64,000 bases of DNA, taken from positions 1,168,874 through 1,232,873 of the forward strand of contig NZ_JAIQDJ010000001.1 in NCBI RefSeq assembly GCF_020034655.1. The letters are read 5' to 3'. Position numbers and translations under genes: made by a program. Shown here one piece after another: positions 17,502-25,674 of the stretch. A model generated the notes under the pieces. The model ran no database searches. It saw only the letters and a program-made list of their open reading frames with translations, and was not told where the DNA came from. Position 1 is the stretch's first letter; every line of letters starts with the position of its first letter. The stretch is from Thermomonas beijingensis (lineage in GTDB: Bacteria > Pseudomonadota > Gammaproteobacteria > Xanthomonadales > Xanthomonadaceae).

Positions 17502-18089
17502 TTAGTCCCCGGTGGCCTTTTTTACGGCGTACACGAAGTCTGGATCCGGCTGGCTGCCCACTTTTTCCGTGCGTGCCAAGATGCGGCCTTCGCTATCGAC
17601 CAGGATCAACATGCTGCTGTGATTGAAGCCGCCATCGGCCAATTGCCGGTAGCGCACGCCCAGTACGCCAGCCACTGCACGCACATCGTCGGGCTTGGGG
17701 GCTGCCAATGTCCAGCGCGCAGGGTCCAGCTTGCGCTGATCCATCACTTTCTTCAGCGCTGCCGGGTTGTCGCGGGCGGGATCCATGCTGATCAGGACCA
17801 CCCCCAAACGTTTTTGCTGCGCCGGGGTGAGCTGGCGCTCCACCGCCTTGCCCGATTCCACGATCAGCGGGCAGATGTATTGGCAGTTGGTGTAAAACAT
17901 CGACATCAGCCGTGTCTTGCCGCGCAAGGCACGCCAATCGCGGGTCACGCCGGCGCTGTCGGTCAGAGGCACAGGCAGTTGATAGACCGAATCCCCCGGC
18001 AATGCGGCGGGTGTCGGTTGCGCAGCCCCGGCGAGGCTGCAGATGCCGAGCAAGAGCACGGCGGCAAAATTGCGAAATCGCGTGTTCAT
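17502..18089 (-). CDS. SCO1/SenC family copper chaperone
   Basis: A 195-residue protein with a signal peptide (about residues 1-22) and a thioredoxin-like fold. Copper ligands are Cys 69 and Cys 73 in FYTNCQYICPLI and the His in GGFNHSSM. SCO proteins deliver copper or act as thiol oxidoreductases for copper enzymes. Its ATG overlaps the nirV TGA as ATGA, so it is coupled to the nitrite reductase operon and probably helps metallate NirK or the neighbouring cbb3 oxidase. Confidence 0.88.
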   Translation of the reverse strand: MNTRFRNFAAVLLLGICSLAGAAQPTPAALPGDSVYQLPVPLTDSAGVTRDWRALRGKTRLMSMFYTNCQYICPLIVESGKAVERQLTPAQQKRLGVVLISMDPARDNPAALKKVMDQRKLDPARWTLAAPKPDDVRAVAGVLGVRYRQLADGGFNHSSMLILVDSEGRILARTEKVGSQPDPDFVYAVKKATGD

Positions 18090-18868
18090 GGCGCACTCCT
18101 AGCGCAACGGAAACCTAGGTTGGCAGTGGCGTCGTGGCCTTCCAGTGAAGACAACATGGCCACGCGCATCATCACTGCATAATTTTCGCGATCATCCATC
18201 GAAAGCGCACCGGCGCCACAGAATTTGCCCTTATCGGGATCGCCCTGATTGCGGTTGTCGCCATCCACCATCAATGACGAGGCATCTTCAGTCCATTCCC
18301 AAATCAATCCATGCAAATCCTGCACGCCATACACATTGGGGGTTTGCAGGCCTACCCGCGGCAGCGCGTCTTTCGATGAACGTGCATACCAGCCGAGGAT
18401 GCGTTCCCGCCATGCGGGGTCGCTGCGGGCATCGCGGCGGGTCTCATCGGCGGCGGCAGCGTATTCCCATTCGTTCCACGTGGGAAGCCGCGCATCCAGC
18501 GATTTGCAATACGCTTCTGCGGCAAACCAGCTCACCCACACCACCGGTCGGTCCGGCTGTGCATTGGGGCCGAGCGTGTCTGGCCCGGCCCAATGCGAAA
18601 GGTAGCGGGATTCGGCAAACACGCGCGAGACACGGTCACGCCGCCATTGCGGCTGGCGTTTGAGGAACGCCAGGAATTGCGCATTGGTGACCGGCTTGCG
18701 CATCAAGGCAAAGGGCTTGATGCGCACGCCGCTTTTGGCATCTTCATAACGCAGTACCGACTTGAATACGCCGCCTGGCAGCCCGGCATAGCGGCCCGAG
18801 ACCACTGCGCCGGCGGCAAGGCCGACAAGTGGCAGAGCAAGTAGCAGGGCGGCAAGCAAGCGGCGCAT
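18086..18868 (-). CDS. nirV: NirV-like formylglycine-generating-enzyme family protein
   Basis: A 260-residue exported protein of the SUMF1/FGE superfamily: signal peptide residues 1-18, then PVTNAQFLAFLK, RPVVWVSWFAAEAYCKSLDARLPTWNEWEYAA, LHGLIWEWTED and C-terminal NLGFRCAR. In many denitrifiers such a gene, called nirV, directly follows nirK. Its exact role is not settled; maturation of nitrite reductase is usually proposed. The ATG at 18868 lies 4 nt after the nirK stop, and a longer frame would run into nirK. Confidence 0.85.
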   Translation of the reverse strand: MRRLLAALLLALPLVGLAAGAVVSGRYAGLPGGVFKSVLRYEDAKSGVRIKPFALMRKPVTNAQFLAFLKRQPQWRRDRVSRVFAESRYLSHWAGPDTLGPNAQPDRPVVWVSWFAAEAYCKSLDARLPTWNEWEYAAAADETRRDARSDPAWRERILGWYARSSKDALPRVGLQTPNVYGVQDLHGLIWEWTEDASSLMVDGDNRNQGDPDKGKFCGAGALSMDDRENYAVMMRVAMLSSLEGHDATANLGFRCARSAP

Positions 18869-18872
18869 GGTC

Positions 18873-20399
18873 TTAGTGCCCTGCCGATGCGTTGGCGGGT
18901 TTGGCGGCGCGGGCGGCGGCGGCTTCTGCCTTGCTGACCTGACCGCCCGGGTTACCCCAGCTGTTGAGCACATAGGTGGCGATGTTGGCCACTTCGTCAT
19001 CGGTCAGCTGGCTCATCGGCGGCATGTTGGAGTTGTAGTCCTTGCCATTGACTGTCACTGGGCCGACCAAGCCATGGGTGATGATTTCCGGAACTCGCTT
19101 AGGGTTGGCCTTGATGAAACTGGAAGCGGCCAGCGGCGGGAATACACCCTCCATGCCCTTGCCATCCGGTTGGTGGCAGGTGGAGCAGGTGCCCGCAAAC
19201 AATACCTTGCCGGCCGCGATCTGCTCGTCCTTGGTCAGCGTGCCAGCAGCGTGCGCGGCGGCAGCGGCGGCCACTGGTGCACGGTTGGTGCCAGCGGCCT
19301 GGTCACCCAGATACATCGCATCGACTTCCTTGCCGGAGTAGATCGATTTGTTTTCCTTGCCTTCGGCTTTGAGGATGGCCAGTGCGCCCTTGTTGAAGGC
19401 GCGGAAGATGCTGTGGTCCACCAGTACATAGCTGCCCGGCACTTCCATGTGGAATTCCATCATCGCCGCGCCACCGGAGGGGATCAGCGTGGTTTGTACG
19501 TTTTCCTGGAAGCGGGTGCCGCCTTCGTACCAGACCTTGTCGAAGATTTCGCCGATCACATGGAAACTGGAGACCAGGTTGGGGCCGCCATTACCCACGT
19601 ACAGGCGCACTTTTTCACCGGTTTTGGCAGTCAGTGCCTTGTCGCCGGTCAGCGCGCCTTCCATGCCGTTGAACAGGACATAGGTCGGGTGTTCGTCGAT
19701 GGCTTTTTCCATATCGAAATTCTGGTGGCCTTTTTCACGGTATTTGCCGGAGGTGTAGAAGTCACCCTGCATCACGTAGAACTCGCGATCCACTTTCGGC
19801 ATTCCTTCCGGTGGCTCCACCAGAATCAAGCCATACATGCCGTTGGCGATATGCATGCCGACCGGCGCGGTGGCGCAGTGGTAGACGAACAAGCCGGCGT
19901 TGAGCGCCTTGAAGCTGAAGCGGCTGACGTGGCCCGGTGCGGTAAAGCTGGAGGCTGCGCCGCCACCGGGGCCTGTCACACCGTGCAAGTCGATGTTATG
20001 CGGCATCTTGCTGTCGGGCATGTTGCGCAGGTGGAACTCCACGGTGTCACCTTGGCGCACGCGGATGAAGCTGCCCGGAACGGTGCCGCCGAAGGTCCAG
20101 AAGGTATAGGTGACGCCTTCGGAGATCGGCATTTCTTTTTCGATCACATCCAGGGTGACGATGACCTTGGCAGGATGGCTGCGCCCGGTTGGTGGTGGCA
20201 CGTGCGGGGGGGAGGTCAGGATCGCTTCCACCGGTTCGCCAACAGGCGGGCCGAAATCACCCTTGGCCGAGCCACCGGTTTCTGTTTGCTGTACAGCACC
20301 GTTGGGTGCCGGAGTAGGTTGTTCGATACGGCAGGCCGACATCACCAGTGTGGCGGTGATGGCCATGGCGAAAGCGGCGTAGCGGAGGACGGGTTTCAT
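18873..20399 (-). CDS. nirK: Copper nitrite reductase with C-terminal cytochrome c domain
   Basis: A 508-residue periplasmic or outer-membrane enzyme reducing nitrite to NO. A lipoprotein signal ends at VMSAC (Cys 23). Two cupredoxin domains follow, with type 1 ligands H134, C175, H183 and M188 and type 2 ligands that include H139, H174 and probably H329. A flexible Ala-rich linker (about 365-388) leads to a class I cytochrome c domain with CSTCH at 405-409 and a candidate distal Met in NSNMPPM. Such fusions let the enzyme take electrons through its own heme. AGGGAA precedes the ATG at 20399. An FNR-type box lies upstream. Confidence 0.94.
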   Translation of the reverse strand: MKPVLRYAAFAMAITATLVMSACRIEQPTPAPNGAVQQTETGGSAKGDFGPPVGEPVEAILTSPPHVPPPTGRSHPAKVIVTLDVIEKEMPISEGVTYTFWTFGGTVPGSFIRVRQGDTVEFHLRNMPDSKMPHNIDLHGVTGPGGGAASSFTAPGHVSRFSFKALNAGLFVYHCATAPVGMHIANGMYGLILVEPPEGMPKVDREFYVMQGDFYTSGKYREKGHQNFDMEKAIDEHPTYVLFNGMEGALTGDKALTAKTGEKVRLYVGNGGPNLVSSFHVIGEIFDKVWYEGGTRFQENVQTTLIPSGGAAMMEFHMEVPGSYVLVDHSIFRAFNKGALAILKAEGKENKSIYSGKEVDAMYLGDQAAGTNRAPVAAAAAAHAAGTLTKDEQIAAGKVLFAGTCSTCHQPDGKGMEGVFPPLAASSFIKANPKRVPEIITHGLVGPVTVNGKDYNSNMPPMSQLTDDEVANIATYVLNSWGNPGGQVSKAEAAAARAAKPANASAGH

Positions 20400-20469
20400 C
20401 GTGAAGTTCCCTGTTGATGTGCAAACCTGAATTGGCCGCAAGCTTGAGTGGCTGATGGGGTGTGGAGCG

Positions 20470-20483
20470 TTGACACAAATCAA
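20470..20483. promoter_or_regulatory. FNR/Dnr-type box for nirK
   Basis: TTGACACAAATCAA (TTGAC-N4-ATCAA). Centred at 20476.5; at -41.5 on the minus strand it would place the nirK start near 20435, 36 nt before the ATG. Confidence 0.7.
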
Positions 20484-20518
20484 AAACAGGCGGGGCTGCG
20501 GTGGGTAAACGGGAGTAC

Positions 20519-20532
20519 TTGACCTGCGTCAA
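20519..20532. promoter_or_regulatory. Second FNR/Dnr-type palindrome in the nirK-porin region
   Basis: TTGACCTGCGTCAA, a perfect TTGAC-N4-GTCAA palindrome midway between the two divergent boxes. The C/G variant at the fifth position is typical of Dnr/NNR-like sites, so it could bind an NO-responsive homologue rather than FNR itself. Confidence 0.6.
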
Positions 20533-20557
20533 TCGCGGTGTTGCGTGATCTCCAAAC

Positions 20558-20571
20558 TTGATTTGCATCAA
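20558..20571. promoter_or_regulatory. FNR box for the porin operon
   Basis: TTGATTTGCATCAA, perfect TTGAT-N4-ATCAA. At -41.5 it predicts a start near 20606 with TAGGCT at 20593-20598 as the -10 box and a leader of about 21 nt to the porin ATG. Confidence 0.82.
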
Positions 20572-20626
20572 CGAACAAAACCAGGCAGGACCTAGGCTAG
20601 CGGCAACTTTCCCCAAGGACCTTCCG

Positions 20627-21844
20627 ATGTCCACTTCCGTAGGTTTGTATTCTGTAATTGCCATTGGCCTGCTGGCATCGCCAGCACTGTATGCAGCAGA
20701 TGCAGCAAAATCCAGTTTTGAATGGGATTTGCGTGTGCGCCACGAGTCTGTTGATGATGCAGGCTTTGCACGCAATGCGGAAGCCACCACCGCACGTTTG
20801 CGTGCGGGTTTGCGGCTGGCACCCGCCCCCGGGTGGACGGTGTTGCTGGAAGGCGAGGGGGTTGCCGGTGCAGGCAATTACAACAGCGGTGCCAATGGCA
20901 AGACGCAATATCCGGTGGTGATGGATCCCACGGGTGCCGAACTCAACCAGGCATGGGTGGGCTGGAAAAATGCACAGGGCGGTATCACCGTCGGTCGGCA
21001 GCGCATCGCACTGGATAACCAGCGTTGGGTGGGCAATGTGGGGTGGCGGCAGAACGAACAGACGTTCGATGCCATCGGTGCGCAGTGGAAGCCGGTGGCG
21101 GGGCTGACCCTCAATTACTTTTGGTTGGACAAGGTGCACCGTGCCGCCGGCGGCAACGCATTGAATACATTGGCCCGTGCGCGTGATTTGGATACGCATC
21201 TGCTGAATTTGGCATTCAAGCGCGGCAACCAGCAGTGGGTGGGCTATGGCTACCTGCACGAGGACAAGGATGTGGCCAGCGCCTCCACCGCAACCTGGGG
21301 TCTGCGCTGGACTGGCGCGTTGGACAAGAGTGGGCAAGGCTTTGGCTGGGCCGCAGAGCTGGCGCGGCAAACCGACTATGCGCAAAATCCCGCGCATTTC
21401 TCGCACAATTACTGGCTGCTTGAACCCAGCTGGGCGCAAGGGAAAACCACCCTGCGTGCGGGTTGGGAACATCTGGGCGGCGATGGAGTGACGGCGCTGC
21501 AAACACCCCTGGCTACCTTGCACGCATTCAATGGTTGGGATGACCAGTTTGGGGTGACGCCGGTCAAAGGTTTGGAAGACCGCTACCTGAGTGCTGGTGG
21601 CAAGTTCGGCCGTGGCAAATACGACAGCAAGCTGGCGTGGGCAGTGGCATGGCACGACTACCGTTCCGATATGGGCAGCGTCCGCTATGGCCGTGAATGG
21701 AATGCATCGTTGGGCTTCCCGTTGCCGGGTGGCTTGAATGGCCTGGTCAAACTGGCGGACTATCGCGCCAATGCTTTCTCGCGGGACAACACCAAACTAT
21801 GGCTGCAAGTGGAATGGCGTGGGACACGGGCACTGGCGCAGTGA
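20627..21844 (+). CDS. Outer-membrane porin (alginate-export/OprD-like barrel)
   Basis: A 405-residue protein with a signal peptide ending at ALYAAD (about residue 20). The rest is amphipathic beta-strands with GGITVGRQRIALDNQRWVGNVGWRQNEQTFDA, typical of the alginate-export-type porin family. Porins of this kind sit beside nirK in several Xanthomonadales, where passage of nitrite or nitrate is a sensible guess. It is divergent from nirK and has its own FNR box. AAGGACC precedes the ATG. Its TGA overlaps the GTG of the next gene. Confidence 0.8.
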   Translation: MSTSVGLYSVIAIGLLASPALYAADAAKSSFEWDLRVRHESVDDAGFARNAEATTARLRAGLRLAPAPGWTVLLEGEGVAGAGNYNSGANGKTQYPVVMDPTGAELNQAWVGWKNAQGGITVGRQRIALDNQRWVGNVGWRQNEQTFDAIGAQWKPVAGLTLNYFWLDKVHRAAGGNALNTLARARDLDTHLLNLAFKRGNQQWVGYGYLHEDKDVASASTATWGLRWTGALDKSGQGFGWAAELARQTDYAQNPAHFSHNYWLLEPSWAQGKTTLRAGWEHLGGDGVTALQTPLATLHAFNGWDDQFGVTPVKGLEDRYLSAGGKFGRGKYDSKLAWAVAWHDYRSDMGSVRYGREWNASLGFPLPGGLNGLVKLADYRANAFSRDNTKLWLQVEWRGTRALAQ

Positions 21845-22059
21845 AGACGCTGGACCTGCGGGCTCTGCCGGCCCCCGAGCCCCTGGTGCGGGCGCTGGCT
21901 GCAGCGGATGCATTGCAGCCAGGGCAGGCGCTGGAAGTCTTGACGCCGCTGCTGCCTACGCCGCTGCTGGACGCATTGGATGCGCGTGGGCTGCGTTGGC
22001 GAAGCGAGCCCTGTGCCGATGGTGGCACATGGGTGACCATCTTGCGGCCCGCGCAATGA
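21841..22059 (+). CDS. DUF2249 domain protein (TusA-like fold)
   Basis: A 72-residue protein starting at a GTG that overlaps the porin stop (GTGA). The sequence TLDLRALPAPEPLVRALAAADALQPGQALEVLTPLLPTPLLDAL matches DUF2249, a small TusA/SirA-like domain found mainly in nitrate/nitrite and NO-related gene clusters. The Cys of TusA is replaced in the N-terminal motif (LRALPAPEP). Function unknown; a redox or regulatory role in anaerobic metabolism is presumed from context. Upstream ATGs in the same frame lie inside the porin gene. Confidence 0.8.
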   Translation: MKTLDLRALPAPEPLVRALAAADALQPGQALEVLTPLLPTPLLDALDARGLRWRSEPCADGGTWVTILRPAQ

Positions 22060-22098
22060 TGGTCTGCACAATGACAGTGCGGGCATGACCCGGTTGGC

Positions 22099-23349
22099 AT
22101 GACCAAGCTGGTTGTCCAGCAGGCCCCGGAGCCCGCCATTCCGCAGCGTTTCCTGCTGACGGCATCCATTTGGGGGGTGTTGGCAGGTGGCTTGTTGGTG
22201 TGCGGTGGCGACATGGTACTGGCGTCGCGCTGGGCCGGTGCCAGTGTGGCGGTGGTGCATGCCTTTACGCTGGGGTTCCTGGGCAATGCGATGGTGGGCA
22301 GCTTGCTGCAATTCTTGCCGGTGGCGGTGCAGGCACGGGTGCGTGGCGGGCGCAGGGCCGCCGCATGGTTGTATGGCTTGTTGAACGCAGGCGCGCTGCT
22401 GTTGGTGCTGGCGCTGCATGGAGCGCTGTGGTTGTCACCGATGCTGGGCGGCGGCGTACTGTTGGTAGCGTTCATGCTGTTGCTGGTGATGGTGTTGCCG
22501 GGCTTATGGCAAGCCGCCACCCAGCGCTTGTTGCGCTGGGGCATCGGTAGCGCCCTGTTGGCGGCGCTGGTGACGGCCTTGCTGGGGTTTGCCTTGGCTG
22601 TCGGCCTGTCTGGCAAGGCCACCCTGGCGCTGCCCGCACTGACCGATCTGCACGCCAGTTGGGGCGTACTGGGTTGGGTGTTGGGTTTGCTGGCGGCGGT
22701 GTCGCGGGTGGTGGCGCCGATGTTCCAAGGCGCGCTGTCGGCACCTGCGCGCCTGCAGGGCGTTTGGCAAGCGCTGCTGTATGGCGTGCTGCTGCTCGCC
22801 CTGTTGTTGGGGCTGGCGGGCGGTGCGTTGCCGGGGGGGCGTATGGTAGTTGCAGGGCTTGGGTTGGCATTTGCGTTGGGTGGCTTGCTGTTGCAATCGC
22901 GCGCAGCCAAATTGCGCAACGTGCCATTGACCTGGTTCTGGCGCTGCGGTTTGTTGGCACTGGTTGCCTCCGCTGGTGTGCTGGTTGCCGATGCTGATCA
23001 GGTTGTACTGGTCGGCGCTCTGGCGCTGGTGCTGGGTTTGCCGTGGCTGGTGACGGGCATGCAGTTGGAGATCACCGGCTTTCTGGCGTGGATTGACTTG
23101 CAACGCCGCTGCGGACGCGGCGTGCGTGTCCCCGGCGTGCAATCGCTGGTGCCCGAGCGTGATAAATACATGGTGCTCAGCTTGCAGCTGCTGGCTGGAT
23201 TGACCTTGATCATGGCGATCTTCCGGCAAATCCCGGTCAATAGTGCTGGGCTGGCACTGCTGCTGGCGCATGCCGCAGGTGTGGCGACGCAATGTGCCGC
23301 GCGGTGGCGGGTACGTCGGTTTGCAGCCGAATTCGAGGCGGGCAAGTGA
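22099..23349 (+). CDS. NnrS-like polytopic membrane protein
   Basis: A 416-residue protein with about 12 membrane helices. The segment VVHAFTLGFLGNAMVGSLLQFLPVAV resembles the His-bearing helix of NnrS and distantly of heme-copper subunit I. A further TDLHASWGVLGWVLG helix offers a second His. NnrS proteins are heme/copper membrane proteins linked to NO stress. This protein is divergent, so the assignment is tentative. It sits between DUF2249 and DGC-domain genes in a probable FNR-driven operon, and its TGA overlaps the next GTG. Confidence 0.62.
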   Translation: MTKLVVQQAPEPAIPQRFLLTASIWGVLAGGLLVCGGDMVLASRWAGASVAVVHAFTLGFLGNAMVGSLLQFLPVAVQARVRGGRRAAAWLYGLLNAGALLLVLALHGALWLSPMLGGGVLLVAFMLLLVMVLPGLWQAATQRLLRWGIGSALLAALVTALLGFALAVGLSGKATLALPALTDLHASWGVLGWVLGLLAAVSRVVAPMFQGALSAPARLQGVWQALLYGVLLLALLLGLAGGALPGGRMVVAGLGLAFALGGLLLQSRAAKLRNVPLTWFWRCGLLALVASAGVLVADADQVVLVGALALVLGLPWLVTGMQLEITGFLAWIDLQRRCGRGVRVPGVQSLVPERDKYMVLSLQLLAGLTLIMAIFRQIPVNSAGLALLLAHAAGVATQCAARWRVRRFAAEFEAGK

Positions 23350-23729
23350 GTAAAACAAAGCCACTGGTGTATTCGTGTTCGGGCTGCTCCAGTGCAGCGC
23401 AGATGGCCAACCATCTGGCCCTCAAGCTGGATCGTGACGAAGTGGCTGAGATGTCTTGCATTGCTGGCGTCGGCGGTGGCGTGGCCGGTCTGGTACGTAC
23501 CGCGCAAAGCAAGCGTCCGATCCTGGCGTTGGACGGCTGCGTGCTGCATTGTGTTACGGCCTGCCTTGCGCAAGCCGGCGTGATTGCAGATACGCACATC
23601 GTGTTATCCGATCACGGCGTGAAAAAGCGCAAGCACGCCGACTTTGATGCGGCGCAAGCCGAAGCGGTGTATAGCGGACAGGTGTTGCCTGCTGCGCGCG
23701 CCCTTGATTCTGGAGGCTCACATGGTTGA
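23346..23729 (+). CDS. Putative zinc-binding DGC domain protein
   Basis: A 127-residue protein with N-terminal YSCSGCSSAAQMANHLALKL, then EMSCIAGVGGGV and LDGCVLHCVTACLAQAG. This Cys-rich pattern, with an Asp-Gly-Cys motif, defines the DGC (putative zinc-binding) family. GTG at 23346 overlaps the previous stop (GTGA), and its own stop overlaps the next ATG, so three genes in a row are coupled. Members recur near nitrite and nitric oxide genes. Function unknown; metal handling or redox sensing is plausible. Confidence 0.75.
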   Translation: MSKTKPLVYSCSGCSSAAQMANHLALKLDRDEVAEMSCIAGVGGGVAGLVRTAQSKRPILALDGCVLHCVTACLAQAGVIADTHIVLSDHGVKKRKHADFDAAQAEAVYSGQVLPAARALDSGGSHG

Positions 23730-24573
23730 ACGAACCCCCGGTCTAAGCCCCGTGCGGCTGGCCATTGATGGCGTGGATGATGGCTTGGTGGTGTTGTTGG
23801 CGGCGCGCGCACGTTTGGCGCAGTTGGCCGGCAGGCTCAAAGCACAGGCCGGGATTTCCGGGCGCGATAGCCGGCGCGAACAGCGCGTGCGTCAGCGTGC
23901 GGAACTCCTGGGGGGGGCGCTTGGCTTGTCGCCGGGGGTTGCCAGCGGCGTGCTGGGCGTGGCCATCGGCGAGGCGTGTCGTGCGCAGGGACTGGAAACT
24001 GATTTGGATCAAGGTGGGCAGGCCACCACAGGCGGCATGATCGTGCCCACCATGCAGACTCATACCTCTTCCGTGCCGTCCGCGGCGCAATCCCTGCTGC
24101 GGCTGGTGCCGCCGCCCAAGCGACTTGCACCATTGCTGAAAGCCGTGCCGCCGGCATTGCAGGGGCGCTTGCTGGAACGGGCGATGGCCAAGGTTTTGGC
24201 GGGGCCGCTGGCGGGTGATGCGCTGGAATTCATGGCCGGCCGCCGGCTGGGGATCGAAGTCAGTGATCTTGGACTGCGCTGGGTGGTGGAACTGCAGGGC
24301 GAGCGCCTGTTGGTGGTGGATGCTCCGGCCGAAGCCACCGTGCGCGGCACCGCTACCGATCTGTTGCTGTTGGCTGGGCGTTTGGAAGATGCGGATACTC
24401 TGTTCTTCCAGCGGCGTCTGGTGCTGACGGGTGATGTGGAATTGGGCCTGACCGCACGCAATCTGCTGGATCGTCTGCCGTGGGAAAAAGTACCGCTGGG
24501 GCTGCGTATTGCGCTCAATCGGGGTGCCCGTTTTGCCCAGGCTGCACGTAGCGCGTATCACAGCCAAGGCTGA
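23722..24573 (+). CDS. ubiT: Chorismate mutase-like domain fused to UbiT/SCP2 domain
   Basis: A 283-residue two-domain protein. Residues 8-92 align without gaps (offset +1) to the AroQ chorismate mutase fold: R12, R29, K40, D49, R52, E53 and Q89 correspond to E. coli R11, R28, K39, D48, R51, E52 and Q88; Ala85 replaces Ser84. Residues about 125-275 are an SCP2 sterol-carrier domain like UbiT (ALEFMAGRRLGIEVSDLGLRW... FFQRRLVLTGDVELGLTARNLLDRL). UbiT binds ubiquinone intermediates in the O2-independent pathway with UbiU and UbiV, both encoded 3 kb away. The ATG at 23722 overlaps the upstream stop. The alignment was made from memory of the E. coli sequence. Confidence 0.78.
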   Translation: MVERTPGLSPVRLAIDGVDDGLVVLLAARARLAQLAGRLKAQAGISGRDSRREQRVRQRAELLGGALGLSPGVASGVLGVAIGEACRAQGLETDLDQGGQATTGGMIVPTMQTHTSSVPSAAQSLLRLVPPPKRLAPLLKAVPPALQGRLLERAMAKVLAGPLAGDALEFMAGRRLGIEVSDLGLRWVVELQGERLLVVDAPAEATVRGTATDLLLLAGRLEDADTLFFQRRLVLTGDVELGLTARNLLDRLPWEKVPLGLRIALNRGARFAQAARSAYHSQG

Positions 24574-24591
24574 AAGCACTAAAATCGAATC

Positions 24592-24620
24592 CCCGCGCCG
24601 CTAATTGCTGCGCGGGTTTT
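24592..24620 (+). terminator. Terminator between ubiT and nadA
   Basis: CCCGCGC and GCGCGGG form a 7-bp stem with an 11-nt loop, followed by TTTT. It separates the ubiT operon from nadAB, although partial read-through is possible. Confidence 0.65.
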
Positions 24621-24645
24621 GCTTATTGCCGACGCGAGTTTTGAA

Positions 24646-25674
24646 ATGAACGCACCTGCTGTACCGTCTTGGGACCCCGCACTGGAAGCGCGTCATGCGC
24701 CGTTGATTGCAACCCTGGAACGCCTGATTCCGTGCATGGAAGTCCCGCTGCATTTGCCGTGGATTGACGCCATCGCATCGCTTAAAAAAGAACGCGGCGC
24801 GGTAATCATGGCGCACAGCTACCAGTCGCCGGAAATCTTCCATGGTGTTGCCGACATCACTGGTGATTCGCTGGCATTGGCACAGGCGGCAGCCAAGTGT
24901 GACAGCGATCTGATCGTACTGTGCGGTGTCCACTTCATGGCCGAAAGCGCCAAGATTCTGGCCCCCGATAAAACCGTGCTGATTCCGGATATGCAGGCCG
25001 GCTGCTCGCTGGCATCATCGATCACGGCCGAAGATGTGCGTGCGCTGCGTGCGCAACACCCGGGCGTGCCGGTGGTCAGCTATGTCAATACCAGCGCCGC
25101 GGTGAAGGCCGAATCCGATGCCTGCTGCACGTCGGCCAACGCCGTGCACATGGTCAATGCGGTGGCTGCCGAGTTCGGCGTCAACCAGGTCATTTTCCTG
25201 CCCGACCGCTATCTGGGTGCGTGGGTGGCCACCCAAACTCCGGTCGAATTGGTGCTCTGGCACGGCCAGTGCGAGGTGCATGAAAAATTCACCGCGATGG
25301 AGGCGCGCCACACCCGTGAGCGTTTCGACGCCAAGATCGTGGCGCACCCCGAGTGCTCGCCTGAAGTATTGGCCGAAGCCGATTTTGTGGGATCCACCAG
25401 CGCCATGGGCAAATGGCTGGAAAAAGAAAAGCCTGTACGCGTGGCGATGATCACCGAGTGCTCGATGGCCGATAACCTGCGCAACCAGTTTCCGCAGGTG
25501 GAGTTCATCAAGCCGTGCAATCTATGCCCGCATATGAAGCGGATCACCTTGCCCAATATTCATGCATGTCTGCGCGACATGCGCAATGAAATCCATGTGC
25601 CGGAGGATGTGATCGTCAGGGCACGCAAAGCGCTGGATCGGATGTTGGCCGTCGGTCGCGGCGAAAAGGTGTGA
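24646..25674 (+). CDS. nadA: Quinolinate synthase A
   Basis: A 342-residue 4Fe-4S enzyme condensing iminoaspartate with dihydroxyacetone phosphate to quinolinate, the second step of de novo NAD synthesis. Signatures are MAHSYQSPEIFHGVADITGDSL, LCGVHFMAE (cluster Cys about 93), PDMQAGCSLA and the C-terminal PCNLCPHMK. The ATG at 24646 begins MNAPAVPSWD. It overlaps nadB by the sequence GTGA. Confidence 0.94.
   Translation: MNAPAVPSWDPALEARHAPLIATLERLIPCMEVPLHLPWIDAIASLKKERGAVIMAHSYQSPEIFHGVADITGDSLALAQAAAKCDSDLIVLCGVHFMAESAKILAPDKTVLIPDMQAGCSLASSITAEDVRALRAQHPGVPVVSYVNTSAAVKAESDACCTSANAVHMVNAVAAEFGVNQVIFLPDRYLGAWVATQTPVELVLWHGQCEVHEKFTAMEARHTRERFDAKIVAHPECSPEVLAEADFVGSTSAMGKWLEKEKPVRVAMITECSMADNLRNQFPQVEFIKPCNLCPHMKRITLPNIHACLRDMRNEIHVPEDVIVRARKALDRMLAVGRGEKV

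Noticed and set aside
18867..20417. 516-codon plus-strand open frame
   Set aside because: Exact antisense of nirK; composition is that of a GC-rich shadow with no recognisable domain.
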